The notes beneath the pieces are model-generated. The model did no database searches and was not told where the DNA came from. It saw only the letters and a list, made by a program, of their open reading frames with translations. Positions 22,918 through 33,352 of a DNA stretch of 64,000 nt are shown here, in pieces (positions within the stretch are counted from its first letter, which is position 1; each line of letters opens with the position of its first letter). The DNA lies in NCBI GenBank assembly GCA_951394405.1, contig OX596334.1:558001-622000 (forward strand). The letters run 5' to 3'. This DNA comes from Coprinellus micaceus. Taxonomy: Eukaryota; Basidiomycota; Agaricomycetes; Agaricales; Psathyrellaceae. Position numbers and translations under genes: made by a program.

Positions 22918-24130
22918 TCAGAAGCACTGACAGGTAAGGGAGCCAAACGAGCGAACGGGCACTTCACGAACACGAGCACGATGGGGAAGGCGGCAAGGGA
23001 CAATAGGCGCCCGACCGAACGTATCGAAAAAAGACTCGCAATAATATTTGACGACGAGTCTCTCGAGCTTCCTGGATACGAGCTCAACCCTAGCAATGTC
23101 GGCGTTGATGATGGTCTCGGGGCATCCGTGCCAGGACAGCATCAGCTCCCGTAAGGCTACCAGGTAGCCGTGACGATTGGACCAATGGTACGATGCGAGC
23201 CCCCTGTCGACGTTCGGGATCTCGGTGACGAAGATCTCGCCCAAGTCCTCACCACCACGAGCAGGGAGCACCCGGCGGAGCACCATCTCTCGCTGAAGTC
23301 GAGTATGAAGAGCCTCGCTGGAATCAACAAGACCTTCGCTCGCTGGCGGCCAGAACTTGGGGGCGAGGGCCTGGTCAAGAGCCATCAGCTCCAGATGCCA
23401 GGTATCTTCTCGCAGCTCCCAAATGACCTCTGCTGTAACCGCCGGTGTAATCGCCTTCCGCAGATCCCCTTCTGAGCCCAGCATGATAACCTGTTCAAAG
23501 TACAGGATTTTGTCGAGAGTACCACTTCGAACTGGCAATCCTTCCAGATAAGTGTTACGTTTGTGGCGTTTGACGTGGGATGGGGGCTGTGGTTTGGATC
23601 GACGCTTCTGGGGCTTTGGGGGAAGCCCGGGAATGGATGGGAGACCTGGCGCTTGAGGGCGTGTGTGAGATGAATGTGAGGAAGAAGGGTGGTATGTTGT
23701 ATGCGAAGACGGTGAAGGGACAGGCTGGTTTGAGAGGGTCGAGGAAGAGGACGAGGCGATTGGCTGGGTGAGGAACGAGGAAGAAGGGGTGGGGTCATCG
23801 TCATCTGCAACTTCCAGAGAGACGCGGGAAGCAGGGGCGATGTGCTTGAGGATGGACTTGAGGAACTGGCGCCATTGCTGCTTCGTGATCTTCTCGGTGA
23901 CGATACCATTCGCGACGTTGTGCATGTGAGTGTTTCGTGTTATGATCCAAGTGGCAGTGTAAACCGCTTCGTTCTCCTCCTCGCACTCCAAAATGAATTC
24001 AGAGTCCGGAGTATAATACCCCAAGAATAGGGTGTCACGGATCTCGGGTTTCTTGCGGACCGTAAGCTCACCAACGCCACCAGACCAGGCGTCTATCTCG
24101 GGCGGACGCTTGGCGAGAGCGGGAGGGAGG
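22918..24130 (-). pseudogene. KDZ-linked accessory protein, truncated copy (element A)
   Basis: Open from 24130 to a stop at 22918. It matches the C-terminal half of the 881-aa accessory protein of element B. Shared landmarks are LAKRPPEID, the EENEA-ATWI-TRN segment, KITKQQWRQFLKSILKHI, KRHK(R/K)NTYLEGLPVR, LYFEQVIMLGSE and YHWSNRHGYL-ALRELMLSWH. The reading frame is open right up to the junction with element B, where about 480 N-terminal residues are lost. Function is unknown. Its constant position upstream of the transposase suggests a partner in transposition or its control. Confidence 0.75.
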
Positions 24131-24829
24131 CACCTAGGTCACCCAGCTGAGTAGGCTCTAAGCCGGACTCAGCTGGCTCAGCTGGCCGGCTTAGAGCCGG
24201 CCAGCTGGGGCACTAGCTGGGCTGGGCTGAGTCGCGGCTCAGCTAAACGGCCTCATTTAGCTGAGCTGGGGTGGCGGGCTGAGCCAAATGGGAAATGGCT
24301 CAGCCCTTGTGGAATGGGCTGAGCTCACACAGAGCCAGCTCAGCGCACAGCAGCCTTGGCTCAGCTGGTGCAACCCAAGCTGAGGGTGACTCAGCTGGTG
24401 CAACCCAAGCTGAGGGTGACTCAGCTGGACTCAGCTGGCTGAGTCCCCACCAGCCCAAGGATACCTGGTGTCTGGGGTCCTGGTTGGTTCGACTGAGCTG
24501 AGCCCTGACATTGCGTGGAGCTCAGCTGGACAAGGACTGTGGGCTGAGCCAGCAAACGAAACAGCTCAGCCGATGCAGCTCAGCCAGAGCAGGATGCAGC
24601 TCAGCCCAGACGGAACATTGGCTCAGCTGAACCAGGAGTCAGCTGAGCCCCCGGGCTGAGCGGTAGACGAGATACAGCTCAGCCAAACCTTGTCTAGGCT
24701 GAGCCGCTCCCCAATCAGCTCAGCTAGCCATTTGTGCTTAGCTCAGCCCACGCTCATAGCTCGGCTCAGCCCATGTAAACAGCTCAGCTGGGGTGGACTC
24801 AGCTGAGCTCTTCACAAAGCTCAGCTCAG
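24131..24829. repeat. Left terminal and subterminal repeats of element B
   Basis: The CACCTAGG tip is followed by about 700 bp of CAGCTGAGC-type palindromes. A tandemly doubled about 38-bp unit (TGGTGCAACCCAAGCTGAGG) lies near 24367-24430. Short predicted frames here are artefacts of the repeat. Confidence 0.85.
24468..24480 (+). other. Shared KDZ-end 13-mer (element B, left)
   Basis: GTGTCTGGGGTCC, about 338 bp inside the left tip. Confidence 0.6.
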
Positions 24830-25085
24830 TACTCCATATCCAAAAAACATATGTATAATGGGGTGCAGTAATCGAGCCCGCACCGACAAGCTAAACACCC
24901 ATAGTAGTGATCTCAATTTTAAGCGCCCGGTTTGATCAAGGGATCAGCCACGAAGTGTGGCACTGGTTCATTAAATAATCATGCTGCACAAGTGATAGCC
25001 AAGCAAATCAAGGTAATACAAGATGTTTTTACATACACAAAGGATGGGTATACGCAAGAGAGTGAAGGACAAGATCTAACAGCAC
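24830..25085. other. Spacer between left end and cargo gene
   Basis: AT-richer spacer just downstream of the cargo stop codon. Likely 3' UTR and terminator, with no specific signal identified. Confidence 0.3.
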
Positions 25086-28000
25086 CTAATTATCCTCCTC
25101 CTCCTCCTCCTCCTCAGGGTCATCCAAGAGGCGCTGCAAGTCACTGGCGGTGGTGTACTTGATAGTCGGAGCGGTATGCAAGGCAGCCACATCACGCCTG
25201 ACTTCGGACCGCTTTCGCGCCACTTCCAGGGGCTTGTCGGTACCGAGGGTTGCTGCACTGATCCTAGAAGTGGCCTTGTCCACTTGGGAATCCAAGGTGT
25301 TGCCGACATTCTTGATGACATGCCTAGGGGGGGTGCTTGAGATGAGGATGGGGACAGTCCCACGGCGCTTGTCAGAGAATGCAAGGGCAGCGTTTTCTGA
25401 AATATGAGACAATCAGCAGATGTCACAAAGAGACAGGGAGATAACCTACCATCAGACCACCGTTCCATACGAACGTAAGACTCGTTCTCCGTATACTTGT
25501 CCAAAAACCTCTGTGTCTCCACCTTGCTCCAATCATTTGGGTCCCATTCCTTGCTTCCGGGTAGAGGTGAAAAGTTGCCGGGGATATAGAACACGAGTTT
25601 ATGAGTGACGAGGCGGTTGTTGAAGTTGTGCCGCCAAATGACTGGGCTTGGCTTGGCTCTATTCAACTTGTCCGCTATGCATAATGTATGAGCACTTGAC
25701 ATAGAGGCGAGCAGTGGAAAACGTACCAAACAACCCACGAAGGACAACACGGCATTTCGCGCGATCCTCCCTCTCAATCCCCTTGATTTCAGGAGGGATG
25801 TCTGTCTGGTTCTTACGGATACGCTCCGCCCAGCCGCGAAAGTCGGTTATGGCGTCTACACCAGCTGGGCCTCCTTTATCGGCCTTGCCCTGTTTTCCTC
25901 CCTTCTTGGTGGGCTTCGGAGCAGGTGGGCTACTCGACCCATCACCAATGACCGCCTGCTGGAAGTCATTCCAAGTTATGGTAGCCGGGTCAAGAAGGCC
26001 GACTTCGAATGTTCTGTAAAACAGGAGTCTCATCAGCAAGAAGAAAAAGAGTCGAAATGGGGAGCGACTTACCCAACGGTATGGAGGATACGTTCGATAA
26101 ACTCTCGAGTGTCTAGAGGGGCGTTGTTGATGACGACGTCCAAGTCAGGGTTTGCCGTTATAAACTGGGACATGCTGCGAGCGCCAGAGTCCAGAGAGTA
26201 GACGAGCGAGACCATTTCTACAGGCCCATTGTTCCGAACCTTCACCGACTACAATCACAGTTAGTACAGATGAAGATAAGATGATGAAATGAAACAAGGG
26301 AACATACGAGATCCTGCTGCTGGGCTATCACCCGGCTCATGTAGCCTGCAACCTCTGCGCTCTCCTGGTCTGGCGCCTGAAGTTCTCCTCCATGACGTAT
26401 TAAGGTGTCCTTCCACTCCTGCTGCTTGAAGGCCCAAGCCTCAGCGCCCTCCGCGAGACACTGCTTCTTGATCTTCGAGTACTTAGCTGACGTGACGCCG
26501 TTGTAATCTTCGAACGAGGCCACTAAGCCCTCGGTCTCCTTGATGAACCTCTTGAATAGGTTGTAGCTGTTCTCGCGACTGTAAATGACTGCAAGATCGA
26601 GTTTCTTGAGGATGCGGTGGAGTGGTAAGCCAGTGGTGTCCATCAATCGATTGAGATATCGTCCCGCCTTCTGAAGCTCGTCGATGTTCTGCGCCGTCCA
26701 GACCTCCTCTGTGGTTGACGTCGATGCCTCCACAATCACCTCCTTCTCCTTTCCCTTCCCTTTCGTAGACTTCTTCTTCGGGCCAGGGTCCTCCTGATTG
26801 TCCACCGCCTCACCGTCACATTGTTGACGATGATCTATTCCCCCCCCTGCCTTCTTCACCTGCTCCTGCTGAACCTCAAAGGCATGGTGCTGCTCCTCCT
26901 CCTCCTCCTCCCTTGCTCTCTGTTCATTGCGTAGACGAAGCCCCTCCTTCTTTGCTCTCTGCTCCTCACGGAGACGAAACTCCTCCTTCTTGGCTCTCTG
27001 CTCCTCATGGAGACGATGTTCCTCCTCCCTAGCCTTTTGTTCCTGCTGTAGAAGGCGTGCTGCCTCCTTGGCTTTCTGTTCATCCCGGAGGCGGCGGTCT
27101 ATCTCCCTTGCCTTCTTCTCCTCCCGAAGACGATGTACCTCCTCCTTTGCCTCACTGTCCTTCGGCATCGGCTCTTCATGGGGTTGCTGCTCCCGCTCCT
27201 CCTTTAGCTGCCTCTTCTTGCGGCGCTGGAGGTGTTCCTCCTCCTCGATATCGTCTTGCCTTTGCCTCTCCTCTCGGCGACGACGACGTGCTTCCTCTTC
27301 CTCCTCATCCTGTTCCCTCCGCTCTTCTCGGCGACGGCGACGCAGTTCATCCTGTTCTTGTTCATCCCTGAGTCTCAGTTCATGGCGTTGACGATGCTCC
27401 TCTTCCTCCCACTCATCCTCCCTTGTGTCCACCTCCTGGCCAAGCCAGAACCCTTCCTCATCGTCCTTGGGCTTGGCACTCGACTCTCGCAGACAGTCAA
27501 TTCCCTCCCCGTCGTCCTCATTGTCCTCAACGCCCCAGTCAAACTGGCCCGTGTCACTCCCCTCCCAACCCCCCTCCTGTAACAACTTCACTTGTGCGGC
27601 CTCGGCGTCACGATACCAAGCGTACGTCTTGGCTTTCTCGTACACAGCGTCGAGTTCGGGGTTGGCGTGCATTGAAACTTCGAGGTCGAGGTCCATTGGC
27701 GACTCCTTGTCCGACGGAAGTTCTTCCTCGTTGATGGGGGAGTAGAATCGTGGGCGCTTACTGGCGTGCCCTCGGGGTTGGGGAGTGGCTTCGCCCTCGC
27801 TGATTGGGTCATCATCTGAGGGGGCACCGTGGACATGGGACTCGAGTTTGCGCTTGCTGGCGAAGGTCCTGGTACTGCTGGTGCGAGACGCCGAGGAGAT
27901 GGAATCCACGAGAGGCGAGCGGGGGTCTCTTTGCGTGAAGGGCCGGGGCTGAGAAAGAGCGGGGGATGGAGCACTGCCGTGTCGATGTCGGCTACGGGGG

Positions 28001-30189
28001 GAAGGGCAGTGCATTGTATGGTTGACTGTGCGAGGAATCTCCCCGATTTCGCAAGCATGGAAGGTAGCTGAAGGAATGTTGTCGATACGAAACAAGGTCC
28101 TGATGCCTGTGTGGAACGGGGCGAGGATACGAATGGAAGTAGCAATGGCTTTAATCTTGACGTCGGTGTCGAAGACTTTGTATGCTTCGGGAATATATCT
28201 ATCGTTTGGGACTTTGAACCATACAATGTCGCCGCTGGGCTGAATGTAGGAGAGGTGCTCCTCAACACCAGTCTCCTCGAAGCCCTCCGGCCTGCGACGA
28301 AGGTACCCTGTGCTGGTGTATCGATCAGTCTGGGGTGCACCCAGGTACGGGCTTTGCCGTCCTCCCTGCCAGATGATAAGCATGTCGTCGTCTGGAACGT
28401 CCTCGGGGTTTGGAAGGCCATAGTCGTGGACGTGGTGGATCGGGGCCGTCTCTGGCGTCAACGGCCTTTCATACACAGCGATGGTACTTAAGTTGATAAG
28501 GCGAGTTGGGGTGCGAGTCTCTCGATCAAAGCGGAGCCAAGGTGAGGGAACGAACGGTGGGCAGGTTCGCTTCGCAACAGCCTTGGCGGTTATAGGAGGT
28601 GGACCCTCGTCTTCAGGACTGCTTCGAGGTGAGTATAGACGATATGAAACATACTTTAGCAACTCACCTTTCCTGTGGGACGTTGTCGAGTATGCCCCGA
28701 TCCTGTCCCTCGTTATCGACCTGCATTCCCAAGAAGCTGTTCCTATAACTCATGTCAGAAGTTGGACAACGTATCAAGTAGTTTTCTACATACGTGATAC
28801 CAGACACACCACGCCGCCCGGTTCCTTTCCCGACTCCCAGCTCCCGCAGTTCATCCCCTTTGCTAGCTTGAAGCTGGGTGGTAGTCGGGAGCCTATGTCT
28901 GGAGTTAGCTTTGAGTCTCGACGGGCGGATCAGTGACGACTTACCCTTCCGAATTTTTAGTAGCATGGGCGAAGTCCTATGTCAAATGTGTGCCCTCGTT
29001 AGTCTGGTTATTTGGTAGGGAAAGGGCGGTCACACATACTTCTGCATTTCCGGTGGCCCCTTTCTTCCTTGGGCCTAACTTTGGCTGGGTCTTGTCAGCT
29101 TGGGCGGTGCGAACAGGGGCCTACAGGTAGTGAGTAAGCGATGCTAAGAGAGGATATACATGGCAATACACCCACCCCTCGTCTCAACCTCAACCTCTGG
29201 CCAATGGAGTCGCCACCAATTCCCGTGTCCTGGCCATCGTCCTCTGTCCCCACATTTTCGTTGTCCTCTCCAGACCCTTCGGAGCTATCGAGTCATCAAT
29301 ACGTAGGCCCATACTTCGTAATAAAATCAGCAAGGCGTAATGCCTGTGTAGGCGCGATGCAATGAGGTATGCTCTGACAAGGGCCCAGAGAGTTCAATGG
29401 AGGAGGCGGGACTGAAATAAAAAGCCCGAGAGAAAGAGGGACGGGCTTCTCACCTTGAGGGATCGTGGACGGAGGCCTGAGCTGTAGTCCTCGTTGAAGC
29501 CTGGCGACTACACAAGGTATAAGTCGATGGACGTGGGTCAGAGCAAGGAGTCAGTTACTCCAACGACAAGGAGTCAAGTTGGGTGGAAGCAACCGCAGAC
29601 AAGGAGTCAATGCGGAGGATTGAAAGGCGCTGACAAGGAGTCAAAGCGCGCGGCGAAGGAGGAGGAGGGGTTGCAAAAAAAGATGGCAAAGAATCAAGGA
29701 ACGCCTACATACCGAGGAGGGCCGGTTCGGGTGACGAGGGCATTGACCTTTGGCCTCACGCTCAGGGGCTTCTGCGACATAAGGGGTGAGTGTACGACCC
29801 GGAGAGTTGGTCCATTGGGGGAGAACTCACTGTAAAGGTTGAGTCGGGTTCGGGGTCGCTGTCACCGCCGCCAATGTACTTCTTCTTGGCAGCTGTGGAC
29901 AGACGAGGTACTGAAACGTACGGGACGACGACGGGCTTGTACTGGAGGAGTCGGGGAGTGAGCGAGGACTTACAAGAAGGACGAGAGGAGGTGCACTAAC
30001 CTTCCTGGGGGAGCTGTTGCTGCTCCCCTGCTCTGCTGCGGGCTTGGTCTTCTGAAGTGAGGGGAACGTCAACTACAATGGCTCGAATACGGTGGGACTG
30101 GTTGACACGTACAGGAGGGAGGGGACTAGCGGGCGGTGTTGACGGCTTGCGGTTCTTGAGATTGTTCTTCTTCTTGTACCTGGGGGCCA
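25086..30189 (-). CDS. Large coiled-coil cargo protein of element B
   Basis: A multi-exon minus-strand gene, start inferred at MAPRYKKK (near 30189) and stop at 25086-25088. A long exon (about 28623 to 26250) encodes an N-terminal globular part, a Ser/Pro-rich basic linker, an acidic stretch and about 230 residues of Arg/Glu-rich coiled coil built from repeats such as REEQRAKKE. A conserved-looking helical C-terminal part follows. Later exons hold DFRGWAERI, FNNRLVTHKLVFYIPG and a tail of eight glutamates encoded by a CCT triplet run at 25090-25117. The frame listed as starting at 28662 begins inside an intron: splicing joins Gln-Glu-Ser to SPEDEGPPP near 28623. Exon boundaries upstream of 29300 are uncertain, and this may be two genes split near 29560, where a motif cluster lies. 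I recognise no family. It probably acts in the nucleus with the transposition complex or with chromatin, but this is inference. Confidence 0.6.
29565..29644 (-). promoter_or_regulatory. Motif cluster 1: three TTGACTCCTTGTC sites
   Basis: On the minus strand, exact TTGACTCCTTGTC copies lie at 29632-29644, 29598-29610 and 29565-29577 (steps of 34 and 33 bp), with a weaker fourth at about 29542-29552. They lie between two exons of the cargo gene, within an apparent 200-bp intron, or upstream of a second transcript. Confidence 0.7.
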
Positions 30190-30484
30190 TTGCGAGACTC
30201 AAGGTACTAGTCGTACGTAGCTACGATGTATAAAATGGGAGAAGGAGAAAGGCGATGGCGCAACAATTCGGAATAAAAGGTGAGAAAAAATGGAGGGAGG
30301 CAACCAAACAAGCCAGTCAAAACACCGACGAAGAAAGGGAAAGGCGCATCATGGGCATGGGGCTGACTTGAGTGAGCTTGAAGGTGGCGTTCCCGGGACA
30401 ATGAATGAGGACTGCGCTTTCATTAGCGATTATTGAACCGACGTTTCAAGGAGAAGAAAGCGAGTCGCACCTTGAACGGAGACA

Positions 30485-31195
30485 AGTCACCCCTCAAATG
30501 CGGTGAACTTGATGTACTGGCACAGGAGCTCATCGGCATGCAGACGAGCTTGCAATGGAGAGCGTCGGCCAAGAATGCCCACTCGATATCGACGGCCTGG
30601 GTGATGGTGGTCGTGACGACGTCGGGATGGGGCTGGTGCTTGAGGGGGCTGAAGAGTAGACGGGCGAAGTTGGTGTGGGTGCCCTCGTCACGGCTGAAGA
30701 GTTTTTTGGATAAGATGAGGCCGGGCATGAGACCACGCCTCTTGATCCAGAAGTCGGAGGTGAATGAGCCGGAGCAGAAGATACCCTCGACGGCGGAGAA
30801 GGCGAAGAGGCACTCAGTGAAGGTGGAATAGTGATCGGGGATCCGGTTCATGGCCCAGACGCCCTTTTTATGGATGCAGGAGATGGTCTCGACGGCATCG
30901 AAGCGGTACTTTCGCAGGGGTCCTTGATGTAAGTAGGTGTCAATGAGGATAGATTGGGGCAGATCGTCTCCATCATCCTTTGAAAGCTGGAGAAGCAACG
31001 AGCCTTGGCGGCTTGGACCTCATTGGAGAAACGCTCGACGAGGGTCTCATTGACGATGCCGTCTGGGCGGCGAAGAAGGCGAGGACGTGGGAGGTGAAGT
31101 GGCGTTCGTCGTCGTTGAGAGGGTTGTTCCGGTCGTGCAAGTCCTTGGAGGGATCCATCTCCTCGGCGGTCCAGAAGAGGACGAAGAAATAACTT
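30485..31195 (-). pseudogene. Ribonucleotide reductase small subunit (R2) fragment, decayed
   Basis: Read leftward in shifting frames, the sequence gives [85 protein letters not shown] and a final CQYIKF. This is unmistakably the R2 family (dNTP synthesis, di-iron tyrosyl-radical subunit). At least three frameshifts break it. The segment that should hold an iron-ligand ExxH pair and the radical tyrosine reads ETIC-P, so the His and Tyr are gone. About the first 70-100 residues are absent, and I see no introns within the homologous stretch. It is a captured and decayed fragment, possibly a retrocopy. A full-length functional R2 is ruled out. Confidence 0.85.
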
Positions 31196-31209
31196 AGGGC
31201 GCTGGTCGT

Positions 31210-32490
31210 TCAAGAGTCACGTAGGCGATCCCAAATAAGTATGTTTTCGAAGGACTGCACGCCGAAGCGGAGCGCGGTTATCGACCCGCGGATACCATTG
31301 TCTAAATAAACACGGGTCAGAGCGTCAGTCGGGTGAGTTAAGATGGTAGCGCCGCACCATCGAAGGGATGGGATGAGTGTAGCTTCCGCTGTCGAGGGCT
31401 TCGGACTGGGGGGAACAAGTCCTCGCGTCACCAAAGGATACCCTGTATCGTAACGAACGTTTACGGGTGGCTGAGTACTTGAACGAGGAGATACTTGATA
31501 GAAGGGTAGGTCAGTGCGGCTCTGTATATAAATCTTGGTGAATAAGAGAATGCGTACTTGAAGTGCTGTCGTGGATCGTCACACGCGTCGCAGCTGCAGT
31601 TCGACTGCGCGACCGGCCGCATGTATGCAACGTCGTTCAGACCAAGGGATCCTGAACATGTGAAGATGGGACCACGAAGCGATGGTGGGGACGCCTCCAC
31701 TTGCTGGGCATCTCGATGAAGGCGCCTCCGTGACTGATGGGTGGCTAGAGATGTGTTTTTAGTCGAAAATAGAAATGCGAAGGAGAGAACCCATACCGCT
31801 TCACCAAGTGTACAGGCTCGAGAAAGCGACCGTGGATCGAACGGCTCGATGGGCTCGTCGAGTACTTCCCAGTAACGAGTGCCATTGCTGATGCTTCGAG
31901 AGGTTGGTGCATTACATTCGGAATTCATTTCGAGGATTCGGGAGGGCATATGTTGATCTTCATGGGGAACGCCCCAGCGGGTTGGAACAAGTTTGCATGC
32001 ATTCGGTCGTAAACGGGGGTCGGGCGTTCGTCACTCTGGGCCTCCTTGCGGTAGCAATCCCTGGTAGGGGATTAACAGGTGCTCAGACGGCGGAGTGCTG
32101 GCATGACGTCGGGCGTTCTACGATTCCGCGCTTGGCTTCGAGTGACAGGGCGCGTCTTTCCGTTGCATGGCTCGGTAGCGAGACGTGGGGCTAGCGAATA
32201 GGTGAGTTGAATTGTTCAAATACTTCGAGGTCAAACACGCGGGTTGATAAACAAAGATTATTACCTAGGGTTGTTGCATGGCGTTTGGGCGCCTATTCCA
32301 CCAACGCATTCCGCGATGGGCGGGGACGAGGGTATGGGCGACTACGTTCAATGCATGTACTCGATGGGTTCTTGAAGGCGACTTGTGGCCTGGCGACGGC
32401 CACCCAGAGAGACAACGCCCACGCAGCGGTATCTCTTAGGTCATACATCAGTGCCCCGCCAGCGTAGCACGCGAGAGGAATACCGATGGT
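31210..32490 (-). CDS. Hypothetical multi-exon cargo gene of element B
   Basis: Minus-strand coding-like segments can be chained. A first exon near 32490-32360 reads with [20 protein letters not shown]. Another ends near 31800 at CTLGEAV before a GTATGG donor. An exon of about 190 nt (31745-31560) contains a Cys-rich CSCDACDD segment followed by a GTACGC donor, and a last exon ends at 31210 with [13 protein letters not shown]. Exon joins between 32360 and 31950 are unresolved, so this may be two fragments. No domain is recognised. The gene runs away from motif cluster 2 and is followed by the R2 fragment. Confidence 0.4.
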
Positions 32491-32567
32491 GACAAGGAGT
32501 CAAACAATCGGGAAGAAGAACCGACAAGGAGTCAAGGTTCCTGGAAAACAAGGCGACAAGGAGTCAA
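32491..32567 (-). promoter_or_regulatory. Motif cluster 2: three TTGACTCCTTGTC sites
   Basis: Exact copies on the minus strand at 32555-32567, 32523-32535 and 32491-32503, both steps 32 bp. They point toward the leftward cargo gene. Together with cluster 3 they bracket a 430-bp divergent intergenic region. Confidence 0.75.
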
Positions 32568-32998
32568 GCCTCGGTGCGAGTGGGGATGGGGATGTGGTGG
32601 AAGGAGAAGAAAAGCAGAGCAAATTTAACTGGGAGGCTTACCTCTGGGCGGCCGCCGAACTTTCTGGACGGCGCGGCGCGGGGAAGGGTAGAGGAGAGGT
32701 TGTGGGTAGGAGTCGAAGGTCGAAGGAGTGTGTGAGGTGGGGGTGAAGAGAGAAGGTCGAAGAAGGGAGGCAGCGATGGGCTTTGAGCGGTGGATTAGAT
32801 GGGCGTCGTTTTGATCTCGGTCCCAGTATAGGTCACACCGTCCGTGCACGCCCAGAGCGGACTTTGAACTGACTTGTCGCTCAACCACCATCGCCTCATC
32901 GACCTGGCCCTCGCTCCCCAGCAACAGGTAAGTGCCCCGTTATTGGTCTTCTTTTTATATATATACATTTCATCCCCCAATCCTCCGTCGCATGGGAA
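32568..32998. other. Divergent intergenic region inside element B
   Basis: Lies between motif clusters 2 and 3, with genes leaving in both directions. A TATA-rich run (TTTTTATATATATAC) at about 32952-32966 could be a core promoter. No convincing gene. Confidence 0.45.
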
Positions 32999-33075
32999 AT
33001 GACTCCTTGTCGTCCCTCTTTCCAACGGATTTGACTCCTTGTCATCCGTTTTTCGGGCAGGCTTGACTCATTGTC
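32999..33075 (+). promoter_or_regulatory. Motif cluster 3: three TTGACTCCTTGTC-type sites
   Basis: Plus-strand copies at 32999-33011 (first base A), 33031-33043 (exact) and 33063-33075 (one mismatch, TTGACTCATTGTC), both steps 32 bp. The cluster is about 280-350 bp upstream of the accessory-gene ATG at 33353. Confidence 0.75.
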
Positions 33076-33352
33076 GTCTGCCCACCCCATACTCACCCAG
33101 TCGGAAGGAGGATTGACGAGCTGACCGCTTGAATAGCGATAGCTCGTGGTCCCTCCCTCCTCCACCATCTCCCCGATCCGTCCGTCGGTACGTCGCTTCG
33201 ATTGCGAACGTTTGACGTACCGATATCTAACACCTTCACAGTCGTTCGCCCGTCTTCCCGTTGTCGGCCAGTCCGCTAGGGCGTTCCGCGATCGAGGTGA
33301 GTCGTTACCCATGCCCACCCTTCTCTCCGCCCATGTCCACTACAGATCGACG

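Larger units (their letters stand above)
18610..24130 (-). mobile_element. KDZ element A, partial (3' end plus transposase)
   Basis: The tip CACCTAGGTCACCCAGCTGA at 18610 is followed by about 590 bp of CAGCTGAGC-type reiterations, then the 3' end of a KDZ transposase gene (-) and an accessory gene (-) that stops mid-codon at 24130, where element B begins. The order and spacing match element B (stop codon to tip about 650 bp here, 633 bp there). Its 5' end is missing from the window. The tip diverges from the B tip after base 21 (CCGG in place of TAGG), so A and B are distinct copies. Confidence 0.8.

Noticed and set aside
24295..24659. Frames rich in QLSPA/STELS repeats in the left end of element B
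   Set aside because: They arise from translation of CAGCTGAGC palindromes in the terminal repeat.
26927..27391. Long plus-strand serine/arginine-rich frame
   Set aside because: It is the complement of the Arg/Glu coiled-coil region of the minus-strand cargo gene and has no independent evidence.
28500..28662. Start of the coiled-coil protein at 28662
   Set aside because: The first dozen codons are in a GTGAGT...AAG intron. Splicing from the upstream exon gives a better, in-phase join.
32486..32746. Small plus-strand frame containing repeated Asp-Lys-Glu-Ser
   Set aside because: The repeats are the motif cluster 2 sequence read as codons. The strand of real genes on this side is minus.
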